A stretch of 64,000 nucleotides of DNA from Streptomyces bottropensis ATCC 25435 (GTDB taxonomy: Bacteria; Actinomycetota; Actinomycetes; Streptomycetales; Streptomycetaceae), in the NCBI RefSeq assembly GCF_000383595.1, contig NZ_KB911581.1:1178001-1242000 (forward strand), read 5' to 3'. The notes below the pieces were generated by a model. That model was given only the letters and a program-made list of their open reading frames with translations. It did not search any database and was not told the origin of the DNA. Positions within the stretch are counted from its first letter, which is position 1. Each line of letters starts with the position of its first letter. Made by a program: the position numbers and the translations under genes. Shown in pieces: positions 1 through 9,142 of this stretch.

Positions 1-1666
<1,666 letters not shown>

Positions 1667-1847
1667 GCCGCACCACCTCGGGCCCCGAGCGCCGATCGCA
1701 CCACCGTCGCACCACCGACAGCGCCGCATATCACTCCGGCTGCGCCTGCCCGGAACACCGCCGTGGCCGTACAGTCGATAGCCGGTGCGACGGAGTGCGC
1801 CCCGCAAGATCCATGACCACACGCAGGACACGACGACAGGAGACGAC

Positions 1848-2429
1848 GTGGGGACCGTAACGATCGGTGTGTCGATCGCGGTCCCGGAGCCCCACGGCAG
1901 CCAGCTCCAGGAGCTGCGCGCGGGCTTCGGCGACGCCGCGGCTCACGGCATCCCCACGCATGTCACGCTGCTGCCGCCGACCGAGGTCGGCGGCGGCGAG
2001 CTGCCGGCGATCGAAGCGCATCTCGCCGAGGTCGCGGCGGCCGGCCGGCCGTTCCCGATGCGGCTGTCCGGCACGGGCTCGTTCCGCCCGCTGTCGCCCG
2101 TGGTGTTCGTGCGGATCGTCGAGGGTGCCGAGGCGTGCACCTGGCTGCAGAAGCAGGTCCGGGACGCCTCGGGGCCGGTGGCACGCGAGCTGAACTTCCC
2201 CTACCACCCGCACGTCACCGTCGCGCACGGCATCGCCGAGGAGGCGATGGACCGGGCGTTCGAGGAGCTCTCCGGATACGAGGCCCAGTGGCCCTGCACC
2301 GGCTTCGCGCTCTACGAGCAGGGCCCCGACGCGGTCTGGCGCAAGCTGCGCGAGTTCGCGTTCGGCGGATCGGTCGTCCCGTCGCAGGCGGGGGCGCCGG
2401 TGGGGGACACGACACTTCCCACGCGCTGA
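1848..2429 (+). CDS. 2'-5' RNA ligase / 2H phosphoesterase family protein
   Basis: A 193-residue cytoplasmic protein with the paired H-x-T/S-x motifs of the 2H phosphoesterase superfamily: THVTLLPP near residue 40 and HPHVTVAHG near residue 125. Family members ligate or open 2',5' RNA linkages or hydrolyse cyclic phosphodiesters; the substrate here is unknown. The start is GTG 1848 (VGTVTIGVSIAVPEP), preceded by a good Shine-Dalgarno ACAGGAGA. An upstream in-frame start at 1785 would add 21 residues unlike the family. The gene follows trpS by about 180 bases on the same strand and may share its transcript. The C-terminal 15 residues are low-complexity. Confidence 0.85.
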   Translation: MGTVTIGVSIAVPEPHGSQLQELRAGFGDAAAHGIPTHVTLLPPTEVGGGELPAIEAHLAEVAAAGRPFPMRLSGTGSFRPLSPVVFVRIVEGAEACTWLQKQVRDASGPVARELNFPYHPHVTVAHGIAEEAMDRAFEELSGYEAQWPCTGFALYEQGPDAVWRKLREFAFGGSVVPSQAGAPVGDTTLPTR

Positions 2430-2478
2430 CGCCGCCGATGGAGGGACAGGGCGCCCACCCGCGAGCCCCCCACCTCCC

Positions 2479-3234
2479 CTAGAGCGGCAGGCGGCGGAAC
2501 AGCGCCCTCGGCATGTGCCTCAGGGCCGCCATCACCAGGCGCAGCGAACCGGGCACCCACACCGTCTCCGAGCGCCGCCGCAGACCCAGTTCGATGGCGG
2601 TGGCGACCGCCTCCGGGGTCGTCGCGAGGGGGGACTCCGGGCGGCCCGCCGTCATGCTCGTGCGGACGAAGCCGGGGCGGACGAGCATGACGTGGGCGCC
2701 CGTGCCGTGGAGGGCGTCGCCGAGCCCCTGGGTGAAGGTGTCGAGGCCGGCCTTGCTGGAGCCGTAGATGAAGTTGGAGCGGCGGGCGCGCTCGGCGGCG
2801 ACGGAGGACAGGACCACCAGGGAGCCGTGACCCTGCGCCTGGAGGGCCCGCCCGCAGATCAGCGCGGACGAGACGGCGCCCGTGTAGTTGGTCTGGGCGA
2901 CGCGGGCGGCGGCCACCGGGTCGCGCTCGTCGTTGGCCTGGTCGCCGAGCACGCCGAAGGCGAGCAGGACCATGTCGATGTCGCCCTCGGCGAAGATCTT
3001 GCCGAGGATCGCCTCGTGGGACGCGGGGTCGAGCGCGTCGAAGGTGACGGTGTGCGTCTGCGCGCCGAGTCCGCGCAGGTGGACGGCGGCGTTCTCCAGG
3101 TCCTGCGAGGGGCGTCCCGCCAGCCACACCGTGCGGGTGCGGCGGGCGATCAGCCGGCGTGCCGTGGCCAGCGCGATGTCCGACGTGCCGCCGAGGATCA
3201 GCAGGGACTGGGGGGTGCCGAAGGCGTCCTTCAA
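2479..3234 (-). CDS. dprE2: Decaprenylphosphoryl-2-keto-beta-D-erythro-pentose reductase (DprE2-like SDR)
   Basis: Short-chain dehydrogenase/reductase of 251 residues. In mycobacteria DprE2 uses NADH to reduce the 2-keto intermediate made by DprE1, giving decaprenylphosphoryl-arabinose at the inner face of the membrane. The Rossmann motif appears as LILGGTSDIALATARRL near residue 12 and the catalytic YxxxK as YGSSKAG near residue 157. The start is TTG 3234, chosen because AGGAG lies six bases upstream; no ATG or GTG fits. It lies 52 bases downstream of dprE1 on the same strand, so co-transcription is likely. With the UbiA and PAP2 genes just across the divergent promoter region it forms a complete donor pathway. 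An unrelated SDR is possible in principle, but the partnership with DprE1 makes that unlikely. Confidence 0.88.
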   Translation of the reverse strand: MKDAFGTPQSLLILGGTSDIALATARRLIARRTRTVWLAGRPSQDLENAAVHLRGLGAQTHTVTFDALDPASHEAILGKIFAEGDIDMVLLAFGVLGDQANDERDPVAAARVAQTNYTGAVSSALICGRALQAQGHGSLVVLSSVAAERARRSNFIYGSSKAGLDTFTQGLGDALHGTGAHVMLVRPGFVRTSMTAGRPESPLATTPEAVATAIELGLRRRSETVWVPGSLRLVMAALRHMPRALFRRLPL

Positions 3235-3286
3235 GACAGCTCCTGGGTGTGTGGGGGGACAGGGGTTTCCACGGCGTCCACGGCGC

Positions 3287-4783
3287 TCAGAGGCCGAGGC
3301 GTCGGGCCAGGTCCGACACGAAGACGCCGCCCGGGTCCAACTCCCGCCGCAGTGCGCGGAACTCGGGCAGCCGGGGGTACATCGCGGTCAGCAGTTCGGG
3401 GCGCAGACGGGCGTCCTTGGCCAGGTAGACACGGCCGTCGGCGGCCGCGACCTCCTCGTCGAGCGTGTCCAGGAAGGTGCCGAGGCCGGGCAGGCCCGCC
3501 GGGATGTCCAGGGCGAGGGTCCAGCCGGGCATCGGGAAGGACAGCCAGCCGGGGTCGCCCTCGCCGAACCCCTTCAGCACGGCGAGGAAGGAGGAGCAGC
3601 GGCGCGCGGAGATCCGGTCGACGATCCGGCGCAGGGCCTCCTCGTGGCCGTACCCGACGACGAACTGGTACTGCACGAAGCCGGACCTGCCGTAGATCCG
3701 GTTCCAGTGCGGCACCCCGTCGAGGGGGTGGAAGAAGGTGGAGAGGCGTTGGAGTTCGCCGGTGCGGGCCCGGGGGGCCCGGCGGTACCAGAGTTCGTTG
3801 AAGAGGCCGACGGCCGTACGGCCCAGGAGGCCTTCCGGGACGCGGGCGGGAGGCGCCGGGAGCCGGCTGGTCCGGAATTCCAACGGACCGGCAGCCCGCC
3901 GGAGGGTGTTCCCGCGGAACGCGTCCCCGCGAGAGAAAAGCCCCCCACGCGCGCGTGGGGACGAGGAGTGCCCCTCACGCGCGCGCGTGGACGGTGATCC
4001 CGGCGGCTCCAGCGCCTCCAGGGGCGCGTGGTCGCCGCGGGTGAGGACCGCGCGGCCCGTCGACGCGCCCCGGGCGAGCAGGTCGATCCAGGCGACGGAG
4101 TAGCGGTGGTGGCGGTCGCCTGCCGTCAGGCGGGCGAGGAGGTCGTCGAGGTCGCGGGCGCGTTCGGTGTCGACGGACATCCAGGACGTCTCGACGGGCA
4201 GGAGCCGTACGGTCGCGGTGAGGACGACGCCGGTCAGACCCATGCCCCCGGCCGTGGCGTCGAACAGGGGGGTGCCGGGGACGACCGTACGGATCCCGCC
4301 GTCCGCCGTCAGCAGTTCGAGGGACAGGACGTGCCGGGCGAACGACCCGGAGACGTGGTGGTTCTTGCCGTGGATGTCGGCCGCGATGGCACCGCCGACG
4401 GTCACCTGGCGGGTTCCGGGGGTCACCGGCACGAACCAGCCCAGGGGGAGCAGCACCTCCATCAGCCGGTGCAGCGAGACGCCCGCGTCGCACAGGACCG
4501 TGCCGTCGTCCGCGTCGATGGCGTGGACCCGGTCGAGGCCGGTCATGTCGAGAACGGTGCCGCCCGCGTTCTGCGCCGCGTCCCCGTACGCCCGCCCCAG
4601 CCCCCGGGCGATCCCCCCGCGCGCCCCGCACGCCCGTACGGCGGCCGCGGCCTCGTCGTAGGTGCGCGGGCGCAGCAGACGGGCGGCGGTCGGGGCGGTG
4701 CGGCCCCAGCCGGTGACGGGGACGGTCCGGCCGGGCGTGGGGGGTGGGGGAGCCGGAGGGGCCCCGGCGGCGTCGGCTGGCAT
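3287..4783 (-). CDS. dprE1: Decaprenylphosphoryl-beta-D-ribose 2'-oxidase (DprE1-like FAD enzyme) with a loop insertion
   Basis: FAD-dependent oxidase of the vanillyl-alcohol oxidase fold. It oxidises the 2'-OH of decaprenylphosphoryl-ribose, the first half of the epimerisation to the arabinose donor. The FAD site is highly conserved (VTVGGAIAADIHGKNHHVSG near residues 118-137), followed by SLELLTADGG, and the C-terminal half has HWNRIYGRSGFVQYQFVVGY and LSFPMPGW. At 498 residues it is some 35 longer than the mycobacterial enzyme as I recall it. The surplus lies around residues 265-305 between HAPLEALE and LEFRTSR, in the flexible substrate-capping loop, and is Arg/Ser/Gly rich. That stretch is encoded by GC palindromes at 3943-3989. 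Start ATG 4783. Probably operonic with dprE2 and divergent from the PAP2/UbiA pair. Confidence 0.88.
   Translation of the reverse strand: MPADAAGAPPAPPPPTPGRTVPVTGWGRTAPTAARLLRPRTYDEAAAAVRACGARGGIARGLGRAYGDAAQNAGGTVLDMTGLDRVHAIDADDGTVLCDAGVSLHRLMEVLLPLGWFVPVTPGTRQVTVGGAIAADIHGKNHHVSGSFARHVLSLELLTADGGIRTVVPGTPLFDATAGGMGLTGVVLTATVRLLPVETSWMSVDTERARDLDDLLARLTAGDRHHRYSVAWIDLLARGASTGRAVLTRGDHAPLEALEPPGSPSTRAREGHSSSPRARGGLFSRGDAFRGNTLRRAAGPLEFRTSRLPAPPARVPEGLLGRTAVGLFNELWYRRAPRARTGELQRLSTFFHPLDGVPHWNRIYGRSGFVQYQFVVGYGHEEALRRIVDRISARRCSSFLAVLKGFGEGDPGWLSFPMPGWTLALDIPAGLPGLGTFLDTLDEEVAAADGRVYLAKDARLRPELLTAMYPRLPEFRALRRELDPGGVFVSDLARRLGL
3943..3989. repeat. Two GC palindromes inside dprE1
   Basis: A perfect 18-base palindrome (CCCCACGCGCGCGTGGGG, 3943-3960) is followed 15 bases later by a perfect 14-base palindrome (CACGCGCGCGCGTG, 3976-3989). 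They lie within coding sequence and together encode much of the extra low-complexity loop of DprE1. The two share the CACGCGCGCGTG core, suggesting duplication of a small palindromic unit or expansion by slippage. The frame is kept open across both. Confidence 0.8.
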
Positions 4784-4926
4784 GCCCGCGACCGTATCGC
4801 CGCGTATGCGGAGGAACCGGGTACGTCGGCCCGGCCGCTCTGTCGCCTCACCGAAACGGGTGATTAATGGGATGTCGTTCTAGATTGCCGCAGCTCCCGG
4901 ACGGCCACCTAGAAGAGTGGCATCGC

Positions 4927-5469
4927 ATGGATGAAGTTGACGTCGTCGACGGCGTGCGCGGCCTGGACCGGCGGTTGCTCTCCGTGCTGCACGCCCGGGG
5001 CGCGGACCCGCGCGTCGCGGCCGCCGCGCGCGGACTGTCCTGGGCCGGGGAGCACGGCCTGCTGTGGCTCGCGGGCGGACTGGCGGGGGCCGCCGTCGAC
5101 CGGGAGCGGCGCGGCGTGTGGCGGCGCGGCGCGGTGGTGACCGCCGGGGCGCACCTGGCCAGCATGGGCGTCAAGAGAGTGGTGCGGCGGCCCCGCCCCG
5201 CGCGGGTCGTGCCCCTGGTCCGCACCGCCGGGCGGCACTCCTTCCCCAGCTCGCACGCCAGTTCGGCAGCGGCGGCGGTCGCCGTCGTCGCCCTCGGGGT
5301 CCCGGCCGCCCCGCTCGTCCTCGCCGCCGCTGCCCCGCTCGCCGCCGCGATGTGCCTCTCGCGACTGGTGGCCGGCGTGCACTACCCGTCGGACGTGGCG
5401 GCGGGCGTGGCGCTCGGGGCGCTCACCGCGCGGCTGGGCGCACGCTGGGTGGTGAACGGCCGTGGCTGA
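4927..5469 (+). CDS. PAP2-family phosphatase (candidate decaprenylphosphoryl-phosphoribose phosphatase)
   Basis: Integral membrane phosphatase of 180 residues. All three PAP2 motifs are present: KRVVRRPRP (KxxxxxxRP), PSSHASS (the PSGH box with its catalytic His), and SRLVAGVHYPSD (SRxxxxxHxxxD). Hydrophobic helices flank them. In mycobacteria the gene next to the UbiA-type phosphoribosyltransferase encodes such a phosphatase, proposed to remove the 5-phosphate from decaprenylphosphoryl-5-phosphoribose, and the same adjacency is seen here. The start is ATG 4927 after AGAAGAG; the open frame extends to 4867 without family-like sequence. Its end overlaps the next gene by eight bases, which suggests translational coupling. 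The broader alternative is undecaprenyl-pyrophosphate phosphatase activity. Confidence 0.85.
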   Translation: MDEVDVVDGVRGLDRRLLSVLHARGADPRVAAAARGLSWAGEHGLLWLAGGLAGAAVDRERRGVWRRGAVVTAGAHLASMGVKRVVRRPRPARVVPLVRTAGRHSFPSSHASSAAAAVAVVALGVPAAPLVLAAAAPLAAAMCLSRLVAGVHYPSDVAAGVALGALTARLGARWVVNGRG

Positions 5470-6403
5470 GCGCACCGTCCTCCTGGAGCGGCGGACGACC
5501 CCCGGGCAGGCGGCCCCGAAGGCCGGCCTCGCCCTCGGCCTCCTGCGCACCGCCCGACCCCGCCAATGGATCAAGAACACCCTGGTCGTCGCCGCGCCCG
5601 CGGCCGCCGGGGAACTCCTCACCCCACGCGCGCTCATCCAACTCCCGCTCGTCTTCGTGCTCTTCACGGCCTGCGCCGCCGCCGTGTACCTCGTCAACGA
5701 CGCCCGTGACGCCGAGGCCGACCGCGCCCACCCGGTCAAGCGCCACCGCCCGGTCGCCGCCGGACAGGTGCCCGTACCGGTCGCGTACGCCGTCGGCGGC
5801 GCCCTGGCCGTGCTCGCGCCCCTCACCGCCGCGTGGCTCTGCCCGCCGTACACCGCCGTGCTGCTGACCGCCTACCTCGCACTCCAACTCGCCTACTGCG
5901 TCAGCCTCAAGCACGTCCTGGTCCTCGATCTGGCCGTCGTCACCACCGGGTTCCTGATGCGGGCGATGGCCGGCGGGCCGGCGCTGGGCATTCCGCTGTC
6001 GCGCTGGTTCCTGATCACCACCGGCTTCGGCGCGCTGTTCATGGTGGCGGCCAAGCGCTACTCGGAGGCTGTGCAGATGGCCGACCGGCCCGGCGCCACC
6101 CGGGCGCTGCTCACCGAGTACACGGCCGGATACCTGCGCTTCGTCTGGCAGCTGGCCGCCGGGGTCGCCGTGCTCGGCTACTGTCTGTGGGCGCTGGAGG
6201 AAGGCGGCGTCCCCACCACCGGGGTCCTGCCCTGGCGTCAGCTCTCCATGGTCGCCTTCGTCCTGGCCGTCCTGCGCTACGCCGTCTTCGCCGACCGGGG
6301 CACGGCGGGCGAGCCCGAGGACGTCGTCCTGCACGACCGCGCCCTCGCCCTCATCGCGGTGGTGTGGCTGACGATGTACGGGCTGGCGGTGGCGGACTGG
6401 TGA
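5462..6403 (+). CDS. ubiA: Decaprenyl-phosphate phosphoribosyltransferase (UbiA family)
   Basis: Polytopic membrane prenyl-phosphate transferase, 313 residues, with about nine hydrophobic segments. The Mg-binding UbiA motif is NDARDAEADRAHPVKRHRP near residue 79; its NDxxDxxxD pattern followed by HPxKxxRP is the version found in the mycobacterial enzyme that transfers 5-phosphoribose from PRPP to decaprenyl phosphate. The second conserved loop is represented by KRYSEAVQM near residue 200. GTG 5462 overlaps the PAP2 stop by eight bases. With PAP2, DprE1 and DprE2 this completes the route from PRPP to decaprenylphosphoryl-arabinose. The lipid substrate in Streptomyces may have a different chain length. 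Confidence 0.9.
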   Translation: MAERTVLLERRTTPGQAAPKAGLALGLLRTARPRQWIKNTLVVAAPAAAGELLTPRALIQLPLVFVLFTACAAAVYLVNDARDAEADRAHPVKRHRPVAAGQVPVPVAYAVGGALAVLAPLTAAWLCPPYTAVLLTAYLALQLAYCVSLKHVLVLDLAVVTTGFLMRAMAGGPALGIPLSRWFLITTGFGALFMVAAKRYSEAVQMADRPGATRALLTEYTAGYLRFVWQLAAGVAVLGYCLWALEEGGVPTTGVLPWRQLSMVAFVLAVLRYAVFADRGTAGEPEDVVLHDRALALIAVVWLTMYGLAVADW

Positions 6404-6506
6404 CGCGACGGCCACCACGCCGGGGGCGGTGACGTCCGGAGCGCCTGTGCGGACCGGTGCGGGGTACCCGGCATCGGTCGGCGACGAGTGGGGCAGAGTT
6501 CGGATC

Positions 6507-7382
6507 ATGGACTGGCTGAAAAAGCTTCCCGGGGTGGGCCCCCTGGCGGAGCGTCTGATGACCACGCACGCGTGGCGGTCGTACGAGCGGCTCGACCGGG
6601 TGAAGTGGACCCGGCTGGCCGCCGCGATGACCTTCATCAGCTTCCTGGCGCTGTTCCCGCTGCTGACCGTGGTCGCCGCCGTCGCCGCGGCGACCCTCGG
6701 CAAGGACAGGCAGCAGGACCTGGAGGGCCGGCTGGCCGAGCAGGTGCCCGGCATCTCCGACCAGCTCGACATCGCCGGCCTCGTCGAGAACGCCGGCACG
6801 GTCGGGGTCATCGCCGGCGCGCTGCTGCTGTTCACCGGCATCGGCTGGGTCGGTGAGATGCGCGGCTGTCTGCGCGCCGTCTGGGAGAAGCCGGACCCCG
6901 ACGAGAACCCCGTCCTCGCCAAGGCCAAGGACACGGGTGTCCTCGTCGGCCTCGGCGGCGCGGTCCTCGTCTCCCTGGCAGCCTCCACCGCCGCCTCCTG
7001 GGCCGTCGGCCGGTTCGCCGACCAGCTCGGCATCGACCGCGACGGCTGGGGCGGCATCCTCCTGCGCATCGCCGCGTTCGCCGTCGCCGTCCTCGCCGAC
7101 TTCCTGCTCCTCCTCTACGTCCTCACCCTGCTCCCCGGCGTCCATCCGCCCCGCCGCCGCCTCGTCGTGGCCGCCCTCATAGGAGCCGTGGGCTTCGAAC
7201 TCCTGAAGCTCCTGCTCAGCGGTTACATGCAGGGCATCGCCTCGAAGAGCATGTACGGCGCCTTCGGTGTCCCCATCGCCCTGCTCCTGTGGATCAACTT
7301 CACCACCAAGCTCCTGCTGTACTGCGCGGCCTGGACGGCGGAGAGCAGCAAGGAGGCACCGGAACCGGCAACGGACGAGTGA
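6507..7382 (+). CDS. YihY/virulence factor BrkB family membrane protein
   Basis: Integral membrane protein of about 291 residues with six predicted helices. The opening segment AAAMTFISFLALFPLLTVVA is typical of the YihY/BrkB family, once misnamed ribonuclease BN. The closing GVPIALLLWINFTTKLLLYC is also typical. The biochemical role of the family is not established, though transport or envelope maintenance has been suggested. I chose ATG 6507 (MDWLKKLPGVGPLAERLM); the frame extends to 6429, but the extra 26 residues are not hydrophobic and look untranslated. It follows ubiA by 103 bases on the same strand. The short hydrophilic tail (ESSKEAPEPATDE) is presumably cytoplasmic. Confidence 0.87.
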   Translation: MDWLKKLPGVGPLAERLMTTHAWRSYERLDRVKWTRLAAAMTFISFLALFPLLTVVAAVAAATLGKDRQQDLEGRLAEQVPGISDQLDIAGLVENAGTVGVIAGALLLFTGIGWVGEMRGCLRAVWEKPDPDENPVLAKAKDTGVLVGLGGAVLVSLAASTAASWAVGRFADQLGIDRDGWGGILLRIAAFAVAVLADFLLLLYVLTLLPGVHPPRRRLVVAALIGAVGFELLKLLLSGYMQGIASKSMYGAFGVPIALLLWINFTTKLLLYCAAWTAESSKEAPEPATDE

Positions 7383-7466
7383 GGGGCGAGGGGCTGCCGC
7401 GCGACCAGCCGCGGCGCACCCGCGCCGCACACCGGGCAGCGACCGCACGGCCGCTCCCCGTCCGCC

Positions 7467-8756
7467 CTAATTGCGCCCCCGCAGAGGCCACTTCCGGTTC
7501 ACCAGGAACACGCCGCCGGCCACCAGCACCAGCACGCCTCCCATGATCCCGAGCGCGATCCCGATGCCGCCGCCCCCGCCGGAGGCGCTCGCCGCCACGG
7601 ACTTGCCCCCCGCCCCGCCGGAGGCGGACGCCGAGTCGGTGGCCCCCGGCTGCGCACTCGGCTCGGCACTCCCGCCGGAGGTCTCCGCGCTCTTGGGCGC
7701 CACCAGCTCGCCCACCGGCGTCACCTTGCCCGCCGCCTTGAACCCCCAGTCGAGGAGGCTCGCGGTCTCCTTGTAGACCTGGTTGTGCTCGTTCTTCTCC
7801 GGGTGCATGACTGTGACGAGGAGGACCCGGCCGCCCCGCTCGGCGACCCCGGTGAAGGTGGCACCCGCGTTGGTGGTGTTGCCGTTCTTCACACCCGCGA
7901 TGCCCTGGTAGGAGTCGAGGCCGCTGTCCCCGGTGAGCAGCCGGTTGGTGTTCTGGATCTCGAAGGAGGAGCGGCGCTTCTTGCCGTTCTTGCCCTTCTT
8001 CGTCTCGCCCGGGAACTTCGCCCGGACGGTGGAGCAGTACTCCCGGAAGTCCTTCTTCTGCAGCCCCGACCTGGCGAAAAGGGTCAGGTCGTACGCCGAC
8101 GACACCTGCCCCTTGGCGTCGTAGCCGTCGGGGCTGACGGCATGCGTGTCGAGGGCCTGGAGTTCCTCGGCGTGCGCGTTCATGTCGGCGACGGTCTGCT
8201 TCACACCGCCGTTCATGGCCGACAGGACATGGACCGCGTCGTTGCCGGAGCGAAGGAAGACGCCGAGCCACAGGTCGTGGACGGTGTACTTCTCGTCCTC
8301 CTTTATGCCGACCATGCTGGAGCCCGCACCGACGCCCGCCAGGTCGGCGGGGACGACCTTGTGCTCGTCGTTCTTGTTGAACTTCGGCAGCAGCGTGTCC
8401 GCGAACAGCATCTTCAGCGTGCTCGCGGGGGCCAGCCGCCAGTGCGCGTTGTGCGCGGCCAGCACCTCGCCCGACTCGGCGTCCGCGACGATCCAGGAGC
8501 GGGCGCTGATGTCCTTGGGCAGGACCGGCGCGTCGCTGCCGAGGGCCGCCTGGGTGCCCGGCCTGCCCAACTGCTCGCCGCCGACGGTCGACATGGTCGC
8601 CGGGGGCGTCGCGGACGGCGAGGCGCTCGAACTCGGTGACGGCTTCGCGGCGAAGGCCGGTGCGGCCGTCAGTGTCAGCGAGGTGAGGGAGAGGGACAGC
8701 AGGGTGGCTGAGGTGACCAGCAGGGGGCGCCTGACGGTCTTCTTGGAGGCGGGCAC
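7467..8756 (-). CDS. Membrane-anchored D-alanyl-D-alanine carboxypeptidase (S11, SCO4847-like)
   Basis: Low-molecular-weight penicillin-binding protein, 429 residues. It has an N-terminal signal sequence (LLVTSATLLSLSLTSLTLTAAPAFA), a Ser/Pro/Ala-rich linker and an S11 peptidase domain. A Gly/Ala/Ser linker and a C-terminal membrane helix (GIALGIMGGVLVLVAGGVFL) ending in a short basic tail close the protein. The catalytic S-x-x-K is STLK in APASTLKMLF, and the second motif is SGND. The usual third box KTG appears as KNG in GVKNGNTTNAG, a notable change in the substrate-binding strand. Such enzymes trim the terminal D-Ala of peptidoglycan pentapeptides outside the cell. I start at GTG 8756 (VPASKKTVRRP); the open frame continues upstream without a signal peptide. 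Confidence 0.88.
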   Translation of the reverse strand: MPASKKTVRRPLLVTSATLLSLSLTSLTLTAAPAFAAKPSPSSSASPSATPPATMSTVGGEQLGRPGTQAALGSDAPVLPKDISARSWIVADAESGEVLAAHNAHWRLAPASTLKMLFADTLLPKFNKNDEHKVVPADLAGVGAGSSMVGIKEDEKYTVHDLWLGVFLRSGNDAVHVLSAMNGGVKQTVADMNAHAEELQALDTHAVSPDGYDAKGQVSSAYDLTLFARSGLQKKDFREYCSTVRAKFPGETKKGKNGKKRRSSFEIQNTNRLLTGDSGLDSYQGIAGVKNGNTTNAGATFTGVAERGGRVLLVTVMHPEKNEHNQVYKETASLLDWGFKAAGKVTPVGELVAPKSAETSGGSAEPSAQPGATDSASASGGAGGKSVAASASGGGGGIGIALGIMGGVLVLVAGGVFLVNRKWPLRGRN

Positions 8757-8883
8757 GATCGAGAAAGTACATGGCTCCGACCGGTAAATCCCACCGCAGC
8801 GCGCCGTGGCTCGTTCTCGCCAACTCGCGCTCCCGCTCGCACCCCGGCGCGAGGACCCTGCGGCCGGCGGCGATACTGAACGC

Positions 8884-9126
8884 ATGAAGCTCAGCCGCCC
8901 CCTCTCCTGGTTCCTGCTCGCCTTCGGGGTGTGGAGCTGGGTCATCTGGACCACTTTCATCAAGAACCTGTGGAAGGACGGCAGCGGGCTCGCGTTCGAC
9001 GACGCGGGCGATCCGACGGCGTACTTCTGGGTGCATCTGACGCTCGCCGTCGTCTCCCTTGCTCTTGGGACGGCCATCGGGGTCATCGGGTTGCGCGGAG
9101 TGCGCGCCCTTCGCCGGACCGCGTGA
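8884..9126 (+). CDS. SCO4848-family small membrane protein
   Basis: An 80-residue protein with two transmembrane helices: PLSWFLLAFGVWSWVIWTTF near the N-terminus and a second from about residue 48 (YFWVHLTLAVVSLALGTAIG). A conserved-looking soluble loop (IKNLWKDGSGLAFDDAGD) joins them. It resembles the uncharacterised SCO4848 family found next to D,D-carboxypeptidase genes in Streptomyces; no function is known. The start is ATG 8884 (MKLSRPLSW); the longer frame from 8806 would add a hydrophilic leader. It is divergent from the carboxypeptidase and 16 bases upstream of the metallophosphoesterase gene, so it probably forms an operon with the latter. Confidence 0.78.
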   Translation: MKLSRPLSWFLLAFGVWSWVIWTTFIKNLWKDGSGLAFDDAGDPTAYFWVHLTLAVVSLALGTAIGVIGLRGVRALRRTA

Positions 9127-9142
9127 CCGGGAGCACGACGTG

